Positions 24,180 to 35,200 of a DNA stretch of 64,000 nucleotides are shown piece by piece. The notes below the pieces were generated by a model that worked only from the letters and a program-made list of their open reading frames with translations, ran no database searches and had not been told where the DNA came from. Position 1 is the first letter of the stretch; every line of letters begins with the position of its first letter. A program made the translations under genes and the position numbers. The stretch comes from Atopsyche davidsoni (taxonomy: Eukaryota > Arthropoda > Insecta > Trichoptera > Hydrobiosidae), in the NCBI GenBank assembly GCA_022113835.1, contig JAILWY010000007.1, positions 3,291,001 through 3,355,000 on the forward strand, in the 5' to 3' direction.

Positions 24180-25465
24180 ATATATATTATTATATATTAT
24201 ATTATGTTGTCTATTACTTATAATCTAAGACTTGTTGATGTTTTCATTTACTTGCGACAATACTATACAATCTGTTAAAATATTTTTTAGGATCAATTAC
24301 AAGAAATACAATGAACAAAATGATTTTCATTGACAATTCATCCTGTAAAAATATTCAACAACATAACTTTTGAAAAATATTTTTTTTTTACCTGAATTAT
24401 GATACTCAGCGAAAAGAGGACCAAACTGAGATAAGAGTACGGTTGAGAGTCTCCAGCATCCAGGACGTGTTGTATTTGGTTGGCGTTGACATACAGCAGT
24501 AAAATATCACATATACCTTTCATAAGATTATTTTTCTCCTGAACAGGTTTGATTTCAGGTTTTAAACACTCAGTTTTGTTAGGCTGAAATTTAAATATGA
24601 CAGAGATTAATTATAACAAAAAGAAACTTGTTTATTTTATTGAACTCTACAAAATGAATTTTTACAGCATATTTTTTTGCAAACTTAGTGATTGATTTAA
24701 AAGAAAAACAGCCGAAAAGTACTGCAAAACCAAATTGTCTTCTTAGTTTTCCGACTATTGAAATTCATATGTGAACTTATTCTCAAATCATGACTATAAA
24801 ACACTTGGCATTGAATGAACATTGTTGATGGCGTAGGCCATCAACTACTTTCATCCATTATTACAATAGTGACGCTGATGAAAACAATTTATCAACATTG
24901 AAACTTAAAAATTACAAGACATATTTGAATAATATTTTAACTAACTTCGACAGGTACATTGTCGTGTGCACGAGGGATCGGAGCCTTGGGACCCTCTTCG
25001 GGATGGTGTCCATTTGGAGGCTTTGCATCTGGAATAGAGTTCTCACAAATTAATAAATGATAATAATGTAGTGTAAATAATAAGTGATGAGGTGAAGTTT
25101 TCTTTAAAAGAAAAAACTTTAATGCCAAAAGTTAGACACATTCCTTATTCTACAGATAATATCATCAATATTTATTTCTTATAAATTTACCTTTAATTTG
25201 ATAAATATGTGTTTTTCCGATTGATGTATAGAAATTTTGAAATCATTATGACCTACGGACCTAGAACCCCAAGCATTGAGGTGTCCTTTTAAAAAAATGG
25301 AATTAAAAGGTTACATATAAACCTACGACAGTGGATTTGTATAAAAATTAAAAAATATAAAAAACATTAACAAACCTTGGATTTGAATAGTCATCATTTA
25401 AAAAAATCTCTCAATTAGCATAAAAATTTAAAAATCTTAAACAAACCTGGGTTCTCAATCGCCAT
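23893..25465 (-). CDS. Ninjurin paralogue 2 (compact, four exons)
   Basis: Coding exons are 25465-25447 (MAIENP plus a split codon), 25028-24946, 24583-24392 and 24060-23893, with all phases consistent and 153 residues, the usual ninjurin length. The third exon encodes an amphipathic segment (LMKGICDILLLYVNANQIQH) and a helix ending SLSIIIQ. The last encodes IAVGIELFICS, a shortened loop with YTVKN, then VIGMIIITSANVFITAI and a TGA. It lacks the ~190-residue acidic extension of the main gene, keeping only a counterpart of its last exon (PPNGHHPEEG). The loop has lost the ADR-N motif. Open frames and splice sites are intact despite strong divergence, so it is probably functional but fast-evolving. 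Confidence 0.8.
24117..24175. repeat. (TA)n microsatellite in paralogue 2 intron
   Basis: About 29 TA units followed by TATTATTATA-type decay. Confidence 0.95.
25376..25397 (-). CDS. Alternative first coding exon (1a) of ninjurin paralogue 2
   Basis: MMTIQIQ plus one base lies before a GTTTGT donor, in the same phase as exon 1b (25465-25447). The two lie within a local ~70-base tandem duplication sharing AAACAAACCT on the plus strand. Either could start the protein. Exon 1b has the better Kozak context (AAAAATGGCG). Confidence 0.5.
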
Positions 25466-25974
25466 TTTTTCAGATTTTTCAACACCCTCAAGACTTTATT
25501 TACCGTTGAAATAGAATAGTTATTAAATTTTCACTTTCAATATATAAAAATTAAGTGACAATTAAAGAATACGTAGAAAAAATATATTTATCAGTATTAT
25601 TCACTATTTATCAAAAACTTTGACCAAGAGACGACGAACATATCGCAATGATTTTTGACGCTATACTAAATCAATTTAAAAATTGACGCACGACACTTAT
25701 TTGCTATCTATCTAATCAATACGAGATAAAATACGTAAAGATAAAAATGGAATCGTGGCACAATGGAGGAACCACGAAAACGGATGACACATTTATTTAT
25801 ATTTCATTCCCCCTTCTTCAATTCCATCTTTCCCCTTATCAAGAATGCAGCATATATCGATGAAATGCCTGAAATAGAGGAACAGATAGAGAATACTTAC
25901 GCAACCCATTTAATCCAAGTTTCCAAAATATATTTATTATCTTATCTGTCTCTTCACTTTAATTTTATAAGGCT

Positions 25975-26190
25975 GACACAGACTTGCAATCAAAATAAAC
26001 TTGACAATATATCGAAAAATCCAGTTCATAACATCGACCAAGTTTTAAAACTTCACAATCATAATTTACAAAGACTACATTGTATTCTCAGACCGGATGA
26101 TTGTTAACTACTTATTTATTTATAAAAATTAAAGACTAGTTGTCGACACTCGGAAGAATTACTACAGCGCTGCTCGCGATTGACAGTATT
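25975..26190 (-). promoter_or_regulatory. Promoter-region homologue of ninjurin paralogue 2
   Basis: It holds the block shared with 9150-9290 of the main gene, then about 90 further bases (AGACTAGTTGTCGACAC and TACAGCGCTGCTCG landmarks). By position it lies about 500 bases upstream of the first coding exon. No canonical TATA box is obvious. Confidence 0.45.
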
Positions 26191-26454
26191 AAAAAAAAAA
26201 ATATTCCGTGAATAAATCGACGCCCGGAGCATTTGTGAATCGTCACAAACAAATTGTATAAACACTGAAAAAAATATTAAAACGACATAAAAGCAAAAAT
26301 TGTTTCTGTTTGTCTCGGAAATGTTACGCCCTACAATGTGCGGATGCCGATAGCATCAAAATATTAAGTCCCGATATCATCGACTCGTTATCTAACAAGC
26401 CTTGCTCGTTATCTAATACGCTTGGAAGTGATATTTCGCACTAAAACTTCAACT

Positions 26455-27033
26455 TCAAGACTACGACGTATTCTCAGACCGAATGTTTGTTTAGTATTTA
26501 TTTTTTTACAAAAATTAAAGACCAGCTGTCGGCAACCGGAAGTAGTACCACAGCGCTGCTCGGGACTGACAGTATTATAAAAAAATATTATTATTAAAAT
26601 ATTGATTCTGTCGATCATGCGTTTTTCAATACGATTTTCAACATTATATATTAGGATTATGCGCCAGCGAGACTCGGATACCGACGGTGACAATGATAAC
26701 TGTTTTATCGACCATGAGTCATCGGTCGATAATACAGGGAGCTGAGCAGTCATAAATTGTGTTAAAGATATAAATGATATTGTGCACGTAATCATATTAA
26801 TAATAATTTAAGATAAAGTAGAGTGGAATGGTTAAGACAGATAAATTGTCGTTTCTTTACCATTTTAGGTAAGAGGATATATTTTATGTATATGATTTAT
26901 AATTATAATTATAATTATGTAGAAATGTCAAAATAAATACTTTACCATTTTAGAGCAACGCCATTGTTTTCCTACCCACGCTACATAGTCTTATATATAT
27001 ATAGATAATTATAATTCCAAGTCCCACACCAAT
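26455..27033 (-). pseudogene. Broken fourth ninjurin copy
   Basis: A terminal exon starts at 27033 after TTTTGTAG (IGVGLGIIIIY), is interrupted by about 340 unrelated bases (about 26656-26995), and resumes at 26655 with YNVENRIEKRMIDRINILII, the ninjurin loop and start of helix 2. It is then cut at about 26587 and fused to another partial copy of the promoter block (26455-26585). No amphipathic exon is seen nearby. It cannot make a complete ninjurin. Confidence 0.7.
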
Positions 27034-27241
27034 CTACAAAATAAAATAAAATAAAATTATTATCCAAATACTTGTATGTTTTTAATTGTTATCTGACCTT
27101 ATGCACAATGTATCTAAGAAACACTAAAACAACATAAACCTTTATATATATATATATATATATATATTTACTTTTTATTTTTTTTATAATGATATTAATA
27201 ACTTTTTATACTTTCTTCGGTTTGAGTTTATTATAGTTTAA

Positions 27242-27284
27242 GCATGACTAGTTTCGACCAACAGACTTGGTCATCATCAGATGC
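27242..27284 (-). ncRNA. Hammerhead-ribozyme-like motif (copy 1, core intact)
   Basis: On the minus strand the core elements occur in order: stem I strand GCAT, CTGATGA, a stem II hairpin (GACCAA / TTGGTC with a short loop), GAAA, a palindromic short stem III (ACTAGT), C at the cleavage position, and ATGC to close stem I. An extra U precedes stem II. Very short palindromic stem III helices of this kind are known in hammerheads of retroelements. The orientation is sense relative to the ninjurin genes. Confidence 0.6.
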
Positions 27285-27309
27285 AGAACAAAACTCAATA
27301 TATATAAAC

Positions 27310-28450
27310 GGGTGTCCAAAAAGTGTATCGAGTGTTTGTTTTAGCGTTGAAGTTGATTCAGAGTGGCTGAGGGACGCGGGGAGGGAATCGTGGAGTCTGC
27401 CATTTTGTGGAGTTTTAGTCGCTATGGAGCAGTACCCGGGGACGCATCGCGCTTTTTGCGTACGAGCGTATTATCGTAACGGTGATTTAATAGTGTTTGC
27501 TCAACACTTGTATCGTGCGGAGTATCGTACACGTAATGCACCAAGTGACGATAGCATTAGAAAATGTTCTAAAATACAGGTGCGACAGTAAAAATTCAAA
27601 ACACAGGTAACCCTCGTAGGAAACAATTGAAGAAGTGGAAGCGTCAGTTCATCAAAATCCGTATTTATCCATCCGAAAGCGAAGCCAAGCGTCGAACATT
27701 AAAAAAGAATTAATAATTACAGTCCACTCACAAGTTGTGATGACCCTGCTGCGACCGAAATAGGATTGTTACTACTCGACATGTTTGCAAAGATTTGGGG
27801 AAAACAAACCAGACAGAATCGAACGACTCCTAAAGTTTCAATAAAGATTTTCCAATATCTCGAGTTGCGCACGCAACTTCCTGACAGCTCGACCGGCTCA
27901 ACCAAAATTCAAGGTCAAATCGACGAAATATAATTTACGAATATACTTTCTAGAAAAATAGAAAAAAAAATTTCTGGGCGAATTCAATGAAATTCATTAC
28001 ACTACCTCTACCTGGAAAACTGATTAGCTTGAACCATGCATTGCTCGAAAAACAGCCAGAATGGGACACGAGACACGAACGAATGATAATGCTCCGTGCC
28101 ATCCCCCTTCCATCGTCCAGGACACCATCAAAATGCTGAAATAGGATCTGTTACCGCACCCGCCGTATTCACGAGACCTGGCCCCATCCGATTTTCACTT
28201 GTCCCGGTCGATGGCGCATGGATTGGCTGAGCTACACTTGGCCAATTTCGAAGAAGTAGAAAATTGGTTGGATGAATGGATTTGGTCCAAAGGCGCGTCG
28301 TTTTATAGTCACAGTATTCGTGTATTGCCAGAGAGATTGTGATAATGTGTAGCTAGCGAGGGACGATACTTTGAATAAACCTTTTTTTGTATTTCTCTTG
28401 AAATTATTACTCTTGAAACTTAGTGGGACTCCTAGTTGGACATAGTCAAT
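27310..28450 (+). mobile_element. Decayed mariner-type DNA transposon
   Basis: GGGTGTCCAAAAAGTGT at 27310 resembles a mariner left end; a weak complementary right end lies near 28430 (TAGTTGGACATAG). An N-terminal helix-turn-helix segment (27424-27594) includes HRAFCVRAYYRNGDLIVFAQ. The C-terminal catalytic part (28085-28360) includes HDNAPCHPPS, HPPYSRDLAPSDFHL and FYSHSIRVLPERL, typical of mariner D,D34D transposases. In-frame stops and frameshifts separate the parts, so it is inactive. Confidence 0.8.
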
Positions 28451-28931
28451 AATACACAAAAATGCACAAAAAATATTTAATTCCAAAATATAATTACAAA
28501 ATATAATAATTGTTATATTTTTATGTAAAATAAATGATAGTAGAAAAATTCTGGTAATTGGGAAGTATTAGGGCAAATATGCAACGAATAGCAGCTTTGA
28601 AATAAACATTTATAGCTAAAAACTGCAAACAACAGATAGAATACGAAAAATATCAGTTAGTGTCCGGACTTTTGGAGTATTGAGATTTTAATGCACCAAC
28701 AATATTTAGTTTAAATATTAATGTTTTTATTGGCTGATTTTTAAAAAAATTGACTAATCAGAATTGCCCAAATTCGACCCAATCACCAAAATTCCTTATA
28801 AAAAAATGAAATAATTATGAGATCAGCGGAAACTATCTCACAATTATGTTCAATTCTACTAAACCCATTGTATATCATATTACATAATTATTGTATTTAT
28901 ACATGAATTATTAATACTATTCATTGATTCA

Positions 28932-29770
28932 TTACATTATTGAAGAATTATTCATGACTTTGAAGAATTGATCCACAAAAGACATTAGCGCCGAATGTGT
29001 TCCTTGTGTTTCGTCGTTAGCATATGAACCACTGATCGCAACGAGAATGGATATTATAAAAATACCAATATTAATGCATTTGTCGATCATGCGTTTGACA
29101 TTCTCGCCGAAATGAAATAATTTTTTCATTAAAAATGCAAATCCCACAACAATCTACAAAATAAAATAAAAAAAATTCTTAACTAAATACTTGTATGAAG
29201 TTCAATATTTTTGACAGAAAGTACTTGGTGGAATTCCATTTTAATATTTTTGAATAAAATACTTGAGTGATTTTCCACATTTTTGTTTTATTAGTATTTA
29301 CAGGTAAACGCACTACAGGACAAACCCCAACACAGGATAACTGCTGCTACACCCCAAAGCCACTACTTTAGATAATTACCCCATTAACATAAAAACATTT
29401 GTTCACAAAATTAGCAATTATATAGAATCCTCCTTGATAATGCCAACGTGAAAGGTTGGCGAAACCGGTCACTAATAAAAACAAAAATGTGGAAAATCAC
29501 TCAAGTATTTTATTCAAAAATATATATTAAATACTTGTATGTTTTTAATTGTTATCTGAACTTATAAACTTATCGAAGTATCTAAGAAACACTAAGACAA
29601 CATAAACCTATATATATATATACTTTTTTAAATTTTTAAATTTTTTTTTTTTTTTTATTAATAATGATATTAATAACTTTGTATTCTTTCTTCACTTTGA
29701 GTTTATTATAGTTTTAGCATCACTAGTTTCGACCAACAGACTTGGTCATCATCAGATGCAGAATTATACT

Positions 29771-29846
<76 letters not shown>

Positions 29847-31176
29847 TTATATATATATATATATATAGGTTTATATTGTCTATTACATATATATAAACTA
29901 AGACTTGTTGATGTTTACATTTACTTGCGACAATACTATACAATCTGTTAAAATAATTTTTTAAGATGAATTATAAGAAATACAATGAACGAAATGAACT
30001 TTTATTTTTATATTCACGAATTATTAGACAATTCAACCTTAAAAAATATTCAATAACATAACTTTTTTTGCCATGCTACTGATGAAAAAGAATATTTTTT
30101 TACCTGCAATATTATACACATCACAATTAGGGCCATATCGAAATAATAAGATGGATAATAGTCTTTAGCTCTCATGTTTTGGAAACATCTGAAGAAGAAC
30201 ATCAGCATGTTAATGTCCACCATACCTCTGGTAGGATTATATATCTGCTGGAACATATTTTCATCTGGTATGTTACGATCGGCAAGATGCTGAAATTCAA
30301 ATAAAGAGATTAAGTATAACTTAAAGAAACTTGTTTATTTTATTGAACTCAACAAAATTAATTTATACAGCAGTTTTTTTTTTACAAACTTAGTGATTGA
30401 TTTAAAAGGAAAACAGCCGAAAAGTACTGCAAAACCAAATTGTCTTCTTAGTTTTCCGACTATTGAAATTCATATGTGAACTTATTCTCAAATCATGACT
30501 ATAAAACACTTGGCATTGAATGAACATTGTTGATGGCGTAAGCCATCAACTACTTTCATCCATTATTACAATAGTGACGCTGATGAAAACAATTTATCAA
30601 CATTGAAACTTAAAAATTACAAGACATATTTGAATAATATTTTAACTAACTTCGTCAGGTCCATTGTCGTGTGCACGAGGGATCGGAGCATTGGGATCCT
30701 CCTCGGGATGGGGTCCATTTGAAGGCTCTACATCTGGAATAGAGTTCTCACAAATTAATAAATGATAATAATGTAGTGTAAATAATAAGTGATGAGGTGA
30801 AGTTTTCTTTAAAAGAAAAAACTTTAATGTCAAAAGTTAGACACATTCCTTATTCTACAGATAATATCATCAATATTTATTTCTTATAAATTTACCTTTA
30901 ATTTGATAAATATGTGTTTTTCCGATTGATGTATAGAAATTTTGAAATCATTATGACCTACGGACCTAGAACCCCAAGCATTGAGGTGTCCTTTTAAAAA
31001 AATGGAATTAAAAGGTTACATATAAACCTACGACAGTGGATTCGTTTAAAAATTAAAAAATATAAAAAACATTAACAAACCTTGGATTTGAAAAGTCATC
31101 ATTTAAATAAATCTCTCAATTAGCATAAAAAATTAAAAATCTTAAACAAACCTTCGTTCATATTACCAATCGCCAT
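28932..31176 (-). CDS. Ninjurin paralogue 3 (compact, highly diverged)
   Basis: Coding exons are 31176-31152 (MAIGNMNE plus a split codon), 30733-30651, 30289-30104 and 29153-28932, in consistent phase, giving 171 residues. Exon 2 (EPSNGPHPEEDPNAPIPRAH) is nearly identical to paralogue 2. The membrane exons are very different: GMVDINMLMFFFRCFQNM and YYFDMALIVMCIILQ, then IVVGFAFLMKKLFHF, a loop, and INIGIFIISILVAIS, followed by a new 30-residue polar tail. Residues conserved elsewhere (NANQ, NVFIAAFG) are lost. All splice sites and frames are intact. It may have a changed function or be starting to decay. Confidence 0.7.
29201..29523. mobile_element. Inverted-repeat element in paralogue 3 intron
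   Basis: Arms of about 52 bases at 29244-29295 and 29471-29523 are complementary (landmark AATAAAATACTTGAGTGATT). About 175 bases lie between them, ending with a hammerhead-like motif. The left flank from 29201 plus part of the arm recurs at 63362-63450, showing that it is an interspersed family. Confidence 0.65.
29433..29472 (+). ncRNA. Hammerhead-like motif with degenerate core
   Basis: TTGATAA stands where CTGATGA is expected, followed by a stem II hairpin (GCCAAC / GTTGGC), GAAA, a palindromic ACCGGT and C at the cleavage position. Two core positions are changed, so self-cleavage is doubtful. It adjoins the right arm of the inverted-repeat element. Confidence 0.45.
29717..29759 (-). ncRNA. 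Hammerhead-like motif (copy 2, G at cleavage position)
   Basis: It is nearly identical to 27242-27284, with a longer stem I (GCATC / GATGC), but the base after ACTAGT is G, which hammerheads do not normally cleave. It lies in the last intron of paralogue 3, in sense orientation, in intron sequence shared with the broken copy. Confidence 0.5.
29776..29868. repeat. (TA)n microsatellite
   Basis: Over 40 TA units with occasional TTTATA interruptions, in the last intron of paralogue 3. Confidence 0.95.
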
Positions 31177-32210
31177 TTTCAGATTTTTCAACACCCTCAA
31201 GACTTTATTTACCGTTGAAATACAATAGTTATTAAATTTGAAAAAGATGATAGAACATTTTAAATATTGTGTAAAAAAAAACAACTTCCAATATATATAA
31301 ATTAAGTGACAATTAAAGAAATTAACACGTGGAAAAAATATATTTATCAGTATTATTCATTATTTATCAATAAATTTGAACAGACGAACATATCGCAATG
31401 ATTTTTGACGATATACTAAATCAATTTAAAAATTGACGCACGACACTTATTTGCTATCTATCTTCAATAAGTATAAGGCTAAAGATAAAAATGGAATCGT
31501 GGCACAATTGAGGAACCACGAAAACGGACGACACATTTATTTATATATATTTCCATTTTCATTCCCACTTCTTCAATTCAATCTTTCCCCTTATCAAAAA
31601 TGCAGCATATATCGATGAAATGCCTGAAATAGAGGAACAGATAGAGAATACTTACGCAACCCATTTAATCCAAGTTTCCAAAATATATTTATTATCTTAT
31701 CAGTCTTTTCACTTTAATTTTATAAGGCTGACACAGACTTGCAATCAAAATAAACTTGACAATATATCGAAAAATCCAGTTCATAACATCGACCAAGTTT
31801 TAAAACTTCACAATCATAATTTACAAAGACTACATTGTATTCTCAGACCGGATGATTGTTAACTTTTTATTTATTTATAAAAATTAAAGACTAGTTGTCG
31901 ACACCCGGAAGAATTACTACAGCGCTGCTCGGGATTGACAGTATTAAAAAAAAAAATATTCCGTGAATAAATCGACGCCCGGAGCATTTGTGAATCGTCA
32001 CAAACAAATTGTATAAACACTGAAAAAAATATTAAAACGACATAAAAGCAAAAATTGTTTCTGTTTGTCTCGGAAATGTTACGCCCTACAATGTGCGGAT
32101 GCCGATAGCATCAAAATATTAAGTCCCGATATCATCGACTCGTTATCTAACAAGCCTTGCTCGTTATCTAATAAGCTTGGAAGTGATTTTTCGCACTAAA
32201 ACTTCATCAT
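30297..32210. repeat. Segmental duplication, copy 2
   Basis: This is the counterpart of 24590-26455. It includes the second and first exons of paralogue 3, its upstream block (about 31725-31950) and about 250 bases beyond; the match ends near 32210. The CGCTGCTCGGGATTGACAG block is also found in the broken copy near 26550. Confidence 0.85.
31081..31102 (-). CDS. Alternative first coding exon (1a) of ninjurin paralogue 3
   Basis: MMTFQIQ plus one base lies before GTTTGT, the counterpart of 25376-25397 and of the captured exon at 12934-12955. It is an alternative to exon 1b (31176-31152) in the same phase. Confidence 0.5.
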
Positions 32211-35200
32211 TGTATTTTCAAGATCAATGTGATCGAAATTGATGAAAACGGTCATCGCATAATAATTGTGCGCCCTCGACTACTGAACTGATTCTGTAAA
32301 TAACCAAATTACAATTTTATTCAAAATTGGTAACATTACTATGATGTTTATATTTTTGGGAATTTGTAGGTAGGCAGTAAAAAATATTATATGGCCTTCG
32401 TATTTGGACGTAATAAAAAATGAGCAGTAACACCTGATGCTTCTCCCCCACGAATAAAAAAATACTTATTAACGCATTTCGCGAACATATGCGTTTAATA
32501 GTTTTTTGATTATAATATGATTTGGTACATCCTTTCACACTTTTAAAATGATTTCAAGAAACTCTCAAAGAAAAATTATACTTTTAACCAAAGTACCGAG
32601 TGAAGCATTTAATCCGATCTGGATATATTTTTATTTTTAAAGTCTGTTTAATTTAGCAAGTCACAATGATATTTTTCTATTTTTCTGAGAGTTTCTTTAA
32701 ATAATTTTCAATGTGTGAAAAATTGTACTTAATATTATAAATCATAAATAAAACCCGTATAGGTAAAATCGTACTTACTTGTGACGGTCTTCACAAAAAT
32801 CAAATACATATATATAATAATTTTTAAACGCATTTAATATATTTATTATTTTATGTGTAAAACGACATTTTGCGTCAAAAAGTAAATACATTTTGTTGTG
32901 TTAATTTCGTTAAGTTATTAATTTATTTATAAAGAAGTTTAAAATATATTCGGTAGATGTCTTACATTTTAAATATAATAATATTAATTTATAAATGTAA
33001 CGCCTTATAAGAAAAAAAAACTTTATGACCATACACGTACAAATGACAATGAATAGTCATTTAAGCAGTGTTTTTCGAAGTTTTGGTTTTCTTACTCAAG
33101 TATAATTGGATCACATATAAAGCGAATTTCATCACATATACTTAATTATGCCGAAATTTTTAGAGAATTGAAAAATGATTACTTTCATACGTACGCCAGT
33201 TTCAGTCAAACTTTATTGGATTTTTTTTATTTAAATCATTCAATTCTATCAGTGAAAATATATAAATAATAAGTAACGCAGGCTTAACAAAAAAATTCCA
33301 TTCTGAAAAGATGCAACCCGCTTTTCTGAAATGAAACAACAATTTCTTTAAAAATAATTATACAAAAAGTGTAGATAAAGGAAACCAAAAGCATTTACAA
33401 TGATCGATAGCTGTAACAACTGCGTAATAGAATTACATGTACAGTGTTCCCATAACCCATGGCTCGAATCTGTATTTACAACCACTTGACCAACTAACCA
33501 TCGATACAGGGCAAATACGGTATCTGACACGAGGCATGCTAAAGATTCTATCAAATGATCCGCGGTAACTTTCTGTAGATCACGATCCACATAGATCGCT
33601 CCATGGATCATGCCACGGAATCGTACATCATCGAATTCGCGAGCGCGGGTCAAAGACCTACTTTTGGCGTTTGCTTAGCATATTAAAAAAATAAAGTTTT
33701 ATTCATAAATAAATTATTATAAATTAGAGATTTTCACACAGAAGTTCAAATGTCACCGCAGAAATCTATATATATAATTGCATTGAGCAATTTAATTTAA
33801 ATCAAGTTTTTTTTACGGTGTTTAAAATATACACGATCCCATATAAAACAACACGAGGTCATCTTTAATCGCAAATCTACTCTTTTGAAAAAAATACTAT
33901 ATCCGTTTCGACAAGAAGTATTTTTTTTTATAGTCTGATGCTTTATCAAGAAATTAAAACTCCCCTGTGCTATAAAAAAAACGTAGTATCTCTTGTATGT
34001 CTCAGCAGGTAAAGCAAAAAATTCAACGCATTAACGTCTGGCGCCATGTTGCAAAAAGCAGTCTCGCAGTTAAGATCTATAATTTAGAATCTAGAAGAAC
34101 TCTTTTTATTGTGGCATAATTGAAGCCAGTAAAAGAGTCCGTTAAATGGTAATTGTACTCGTAAAGTTTATATATTGATTCCATCATATAAAAGAGACAA
34201 CAAACCGTGTGTGCAATTACAAACTAAAGAAAGCGGCTGTTCTTGATTTTGTTTGCTGTTGATTGGCATAATTGATAAAAGATTGAAGTGACTATAATAT
34301 TTTATAAGCATATAAGCTTTCGTTATAATTAATCTGTACTGATGATCGAATATATAAAATAGTAGTTATATATTTTGCAAGGTAAAAGCAATCCGATGAT
34401 AATTCTGTATACAAAGAGGTTAATACTCTCATATTTAACTGCGTAAAAGGGAAATAAGTAATAACCAGGCTTTGCTCTTATTGTAGCCATTAAATAAAAA
34501 AATACGACGTAAATGTTAGAATATACGTAATTTAATATTAAAATGAATCATAAATAAGTTGGAAACCTGTCTTAATTAAATATTATACACATAATAAATC
34601 TTCGTGTGCTACTTGTCAATAATGCAGGTGTCATTTCTGAGCTTGACTACATAGTCACAGCATTTTTTAAATAATTATAATAAGAGGTCCAGTTGCAACT
34701 TTGTTTGCAATGCGACTAGCCTGTCATCTCAAAAAAAATATTTTTGAATTATGCGAGAATATAACAGGTTTTGCGATTATAGCCCTAAATTATACACATT
34801 TGTATAAAAAACGTTGCGTTTTTGGCAAAACCACGCAAGGGAAAGTTTTATTTATTTTACTTTAGAAATCTCTAGTGTTATTCGGAAATATATTCGAATA
34901 TTCGCCAGTGTCGTATTAAATTCCGAAGGGTTGAAATATAGGCTTTAAATTTGTTACATGCATAAGCGACATTTTATTGCAGCTGGAAAGGGTTAAATTT
35001 ATTTTTACCTTCACGTATAAAAATGTTACAAACAATTTAATTTTATAATAATAAGTAAAACTATAAAATTATTTCAAGTTATAAGGGTGGATGCACAATT
35101 ATATATTTTATAAAATAAAAGCAAAATAAAAATATTTTTAAGCGAAATTAAATAAATAAAAAAACTTAAACAGTTATTCAATATCATTGGTTTGCACATT

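Larger units (their letters stand above)
24590..26455. repeat. Segmental duplication, copy 1
   Basis: It matches 30297-32210 at high identity at an offset of about 5.7 kb, apart from small indels. It covers the 5' half of paralogue 2: intron, second exon, both first exons, the upstream block, and about 450 bases beyond. The left limit lies in the intron next to the membrane exon, so the membrane-domain exons are outside the young duplicate. Confidence 0.85.

Noticed and set aside
24117..24200. CRISPR-like or satellite array
   Set aside because: Simple dinucleotide repeat only; no spaced direct repeats occur anywhere in the window.
25901..25909. Mini-exon MGC before a perfect GTAAGT donor upstream of paralogue 2
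   Set aside because: Its phase (0) does not fit the following exon (needs phase 1), while the exons at 25447 and 25376 do. It could still be an untranslated exon.
25763..26107. 114-codon plus-strand open frame and its duplicate at 31620-31862
   Set aside because: They lie in the duplicated upstream block of the minus-strand ninjurin paralogues; their identity reflects the segmental duplication, and they resemble no protein.
29742..29951. Open frame of repeating Tyr-Ile codons
   Set aside because: Pure read-through of a TA microsatellite.
33348..33653. 101-codon minus-strand open frame
   Set aside because: GC-richer and possibly a fossil exon, but I recognise no family, there are no supported splice partners and no promoter.
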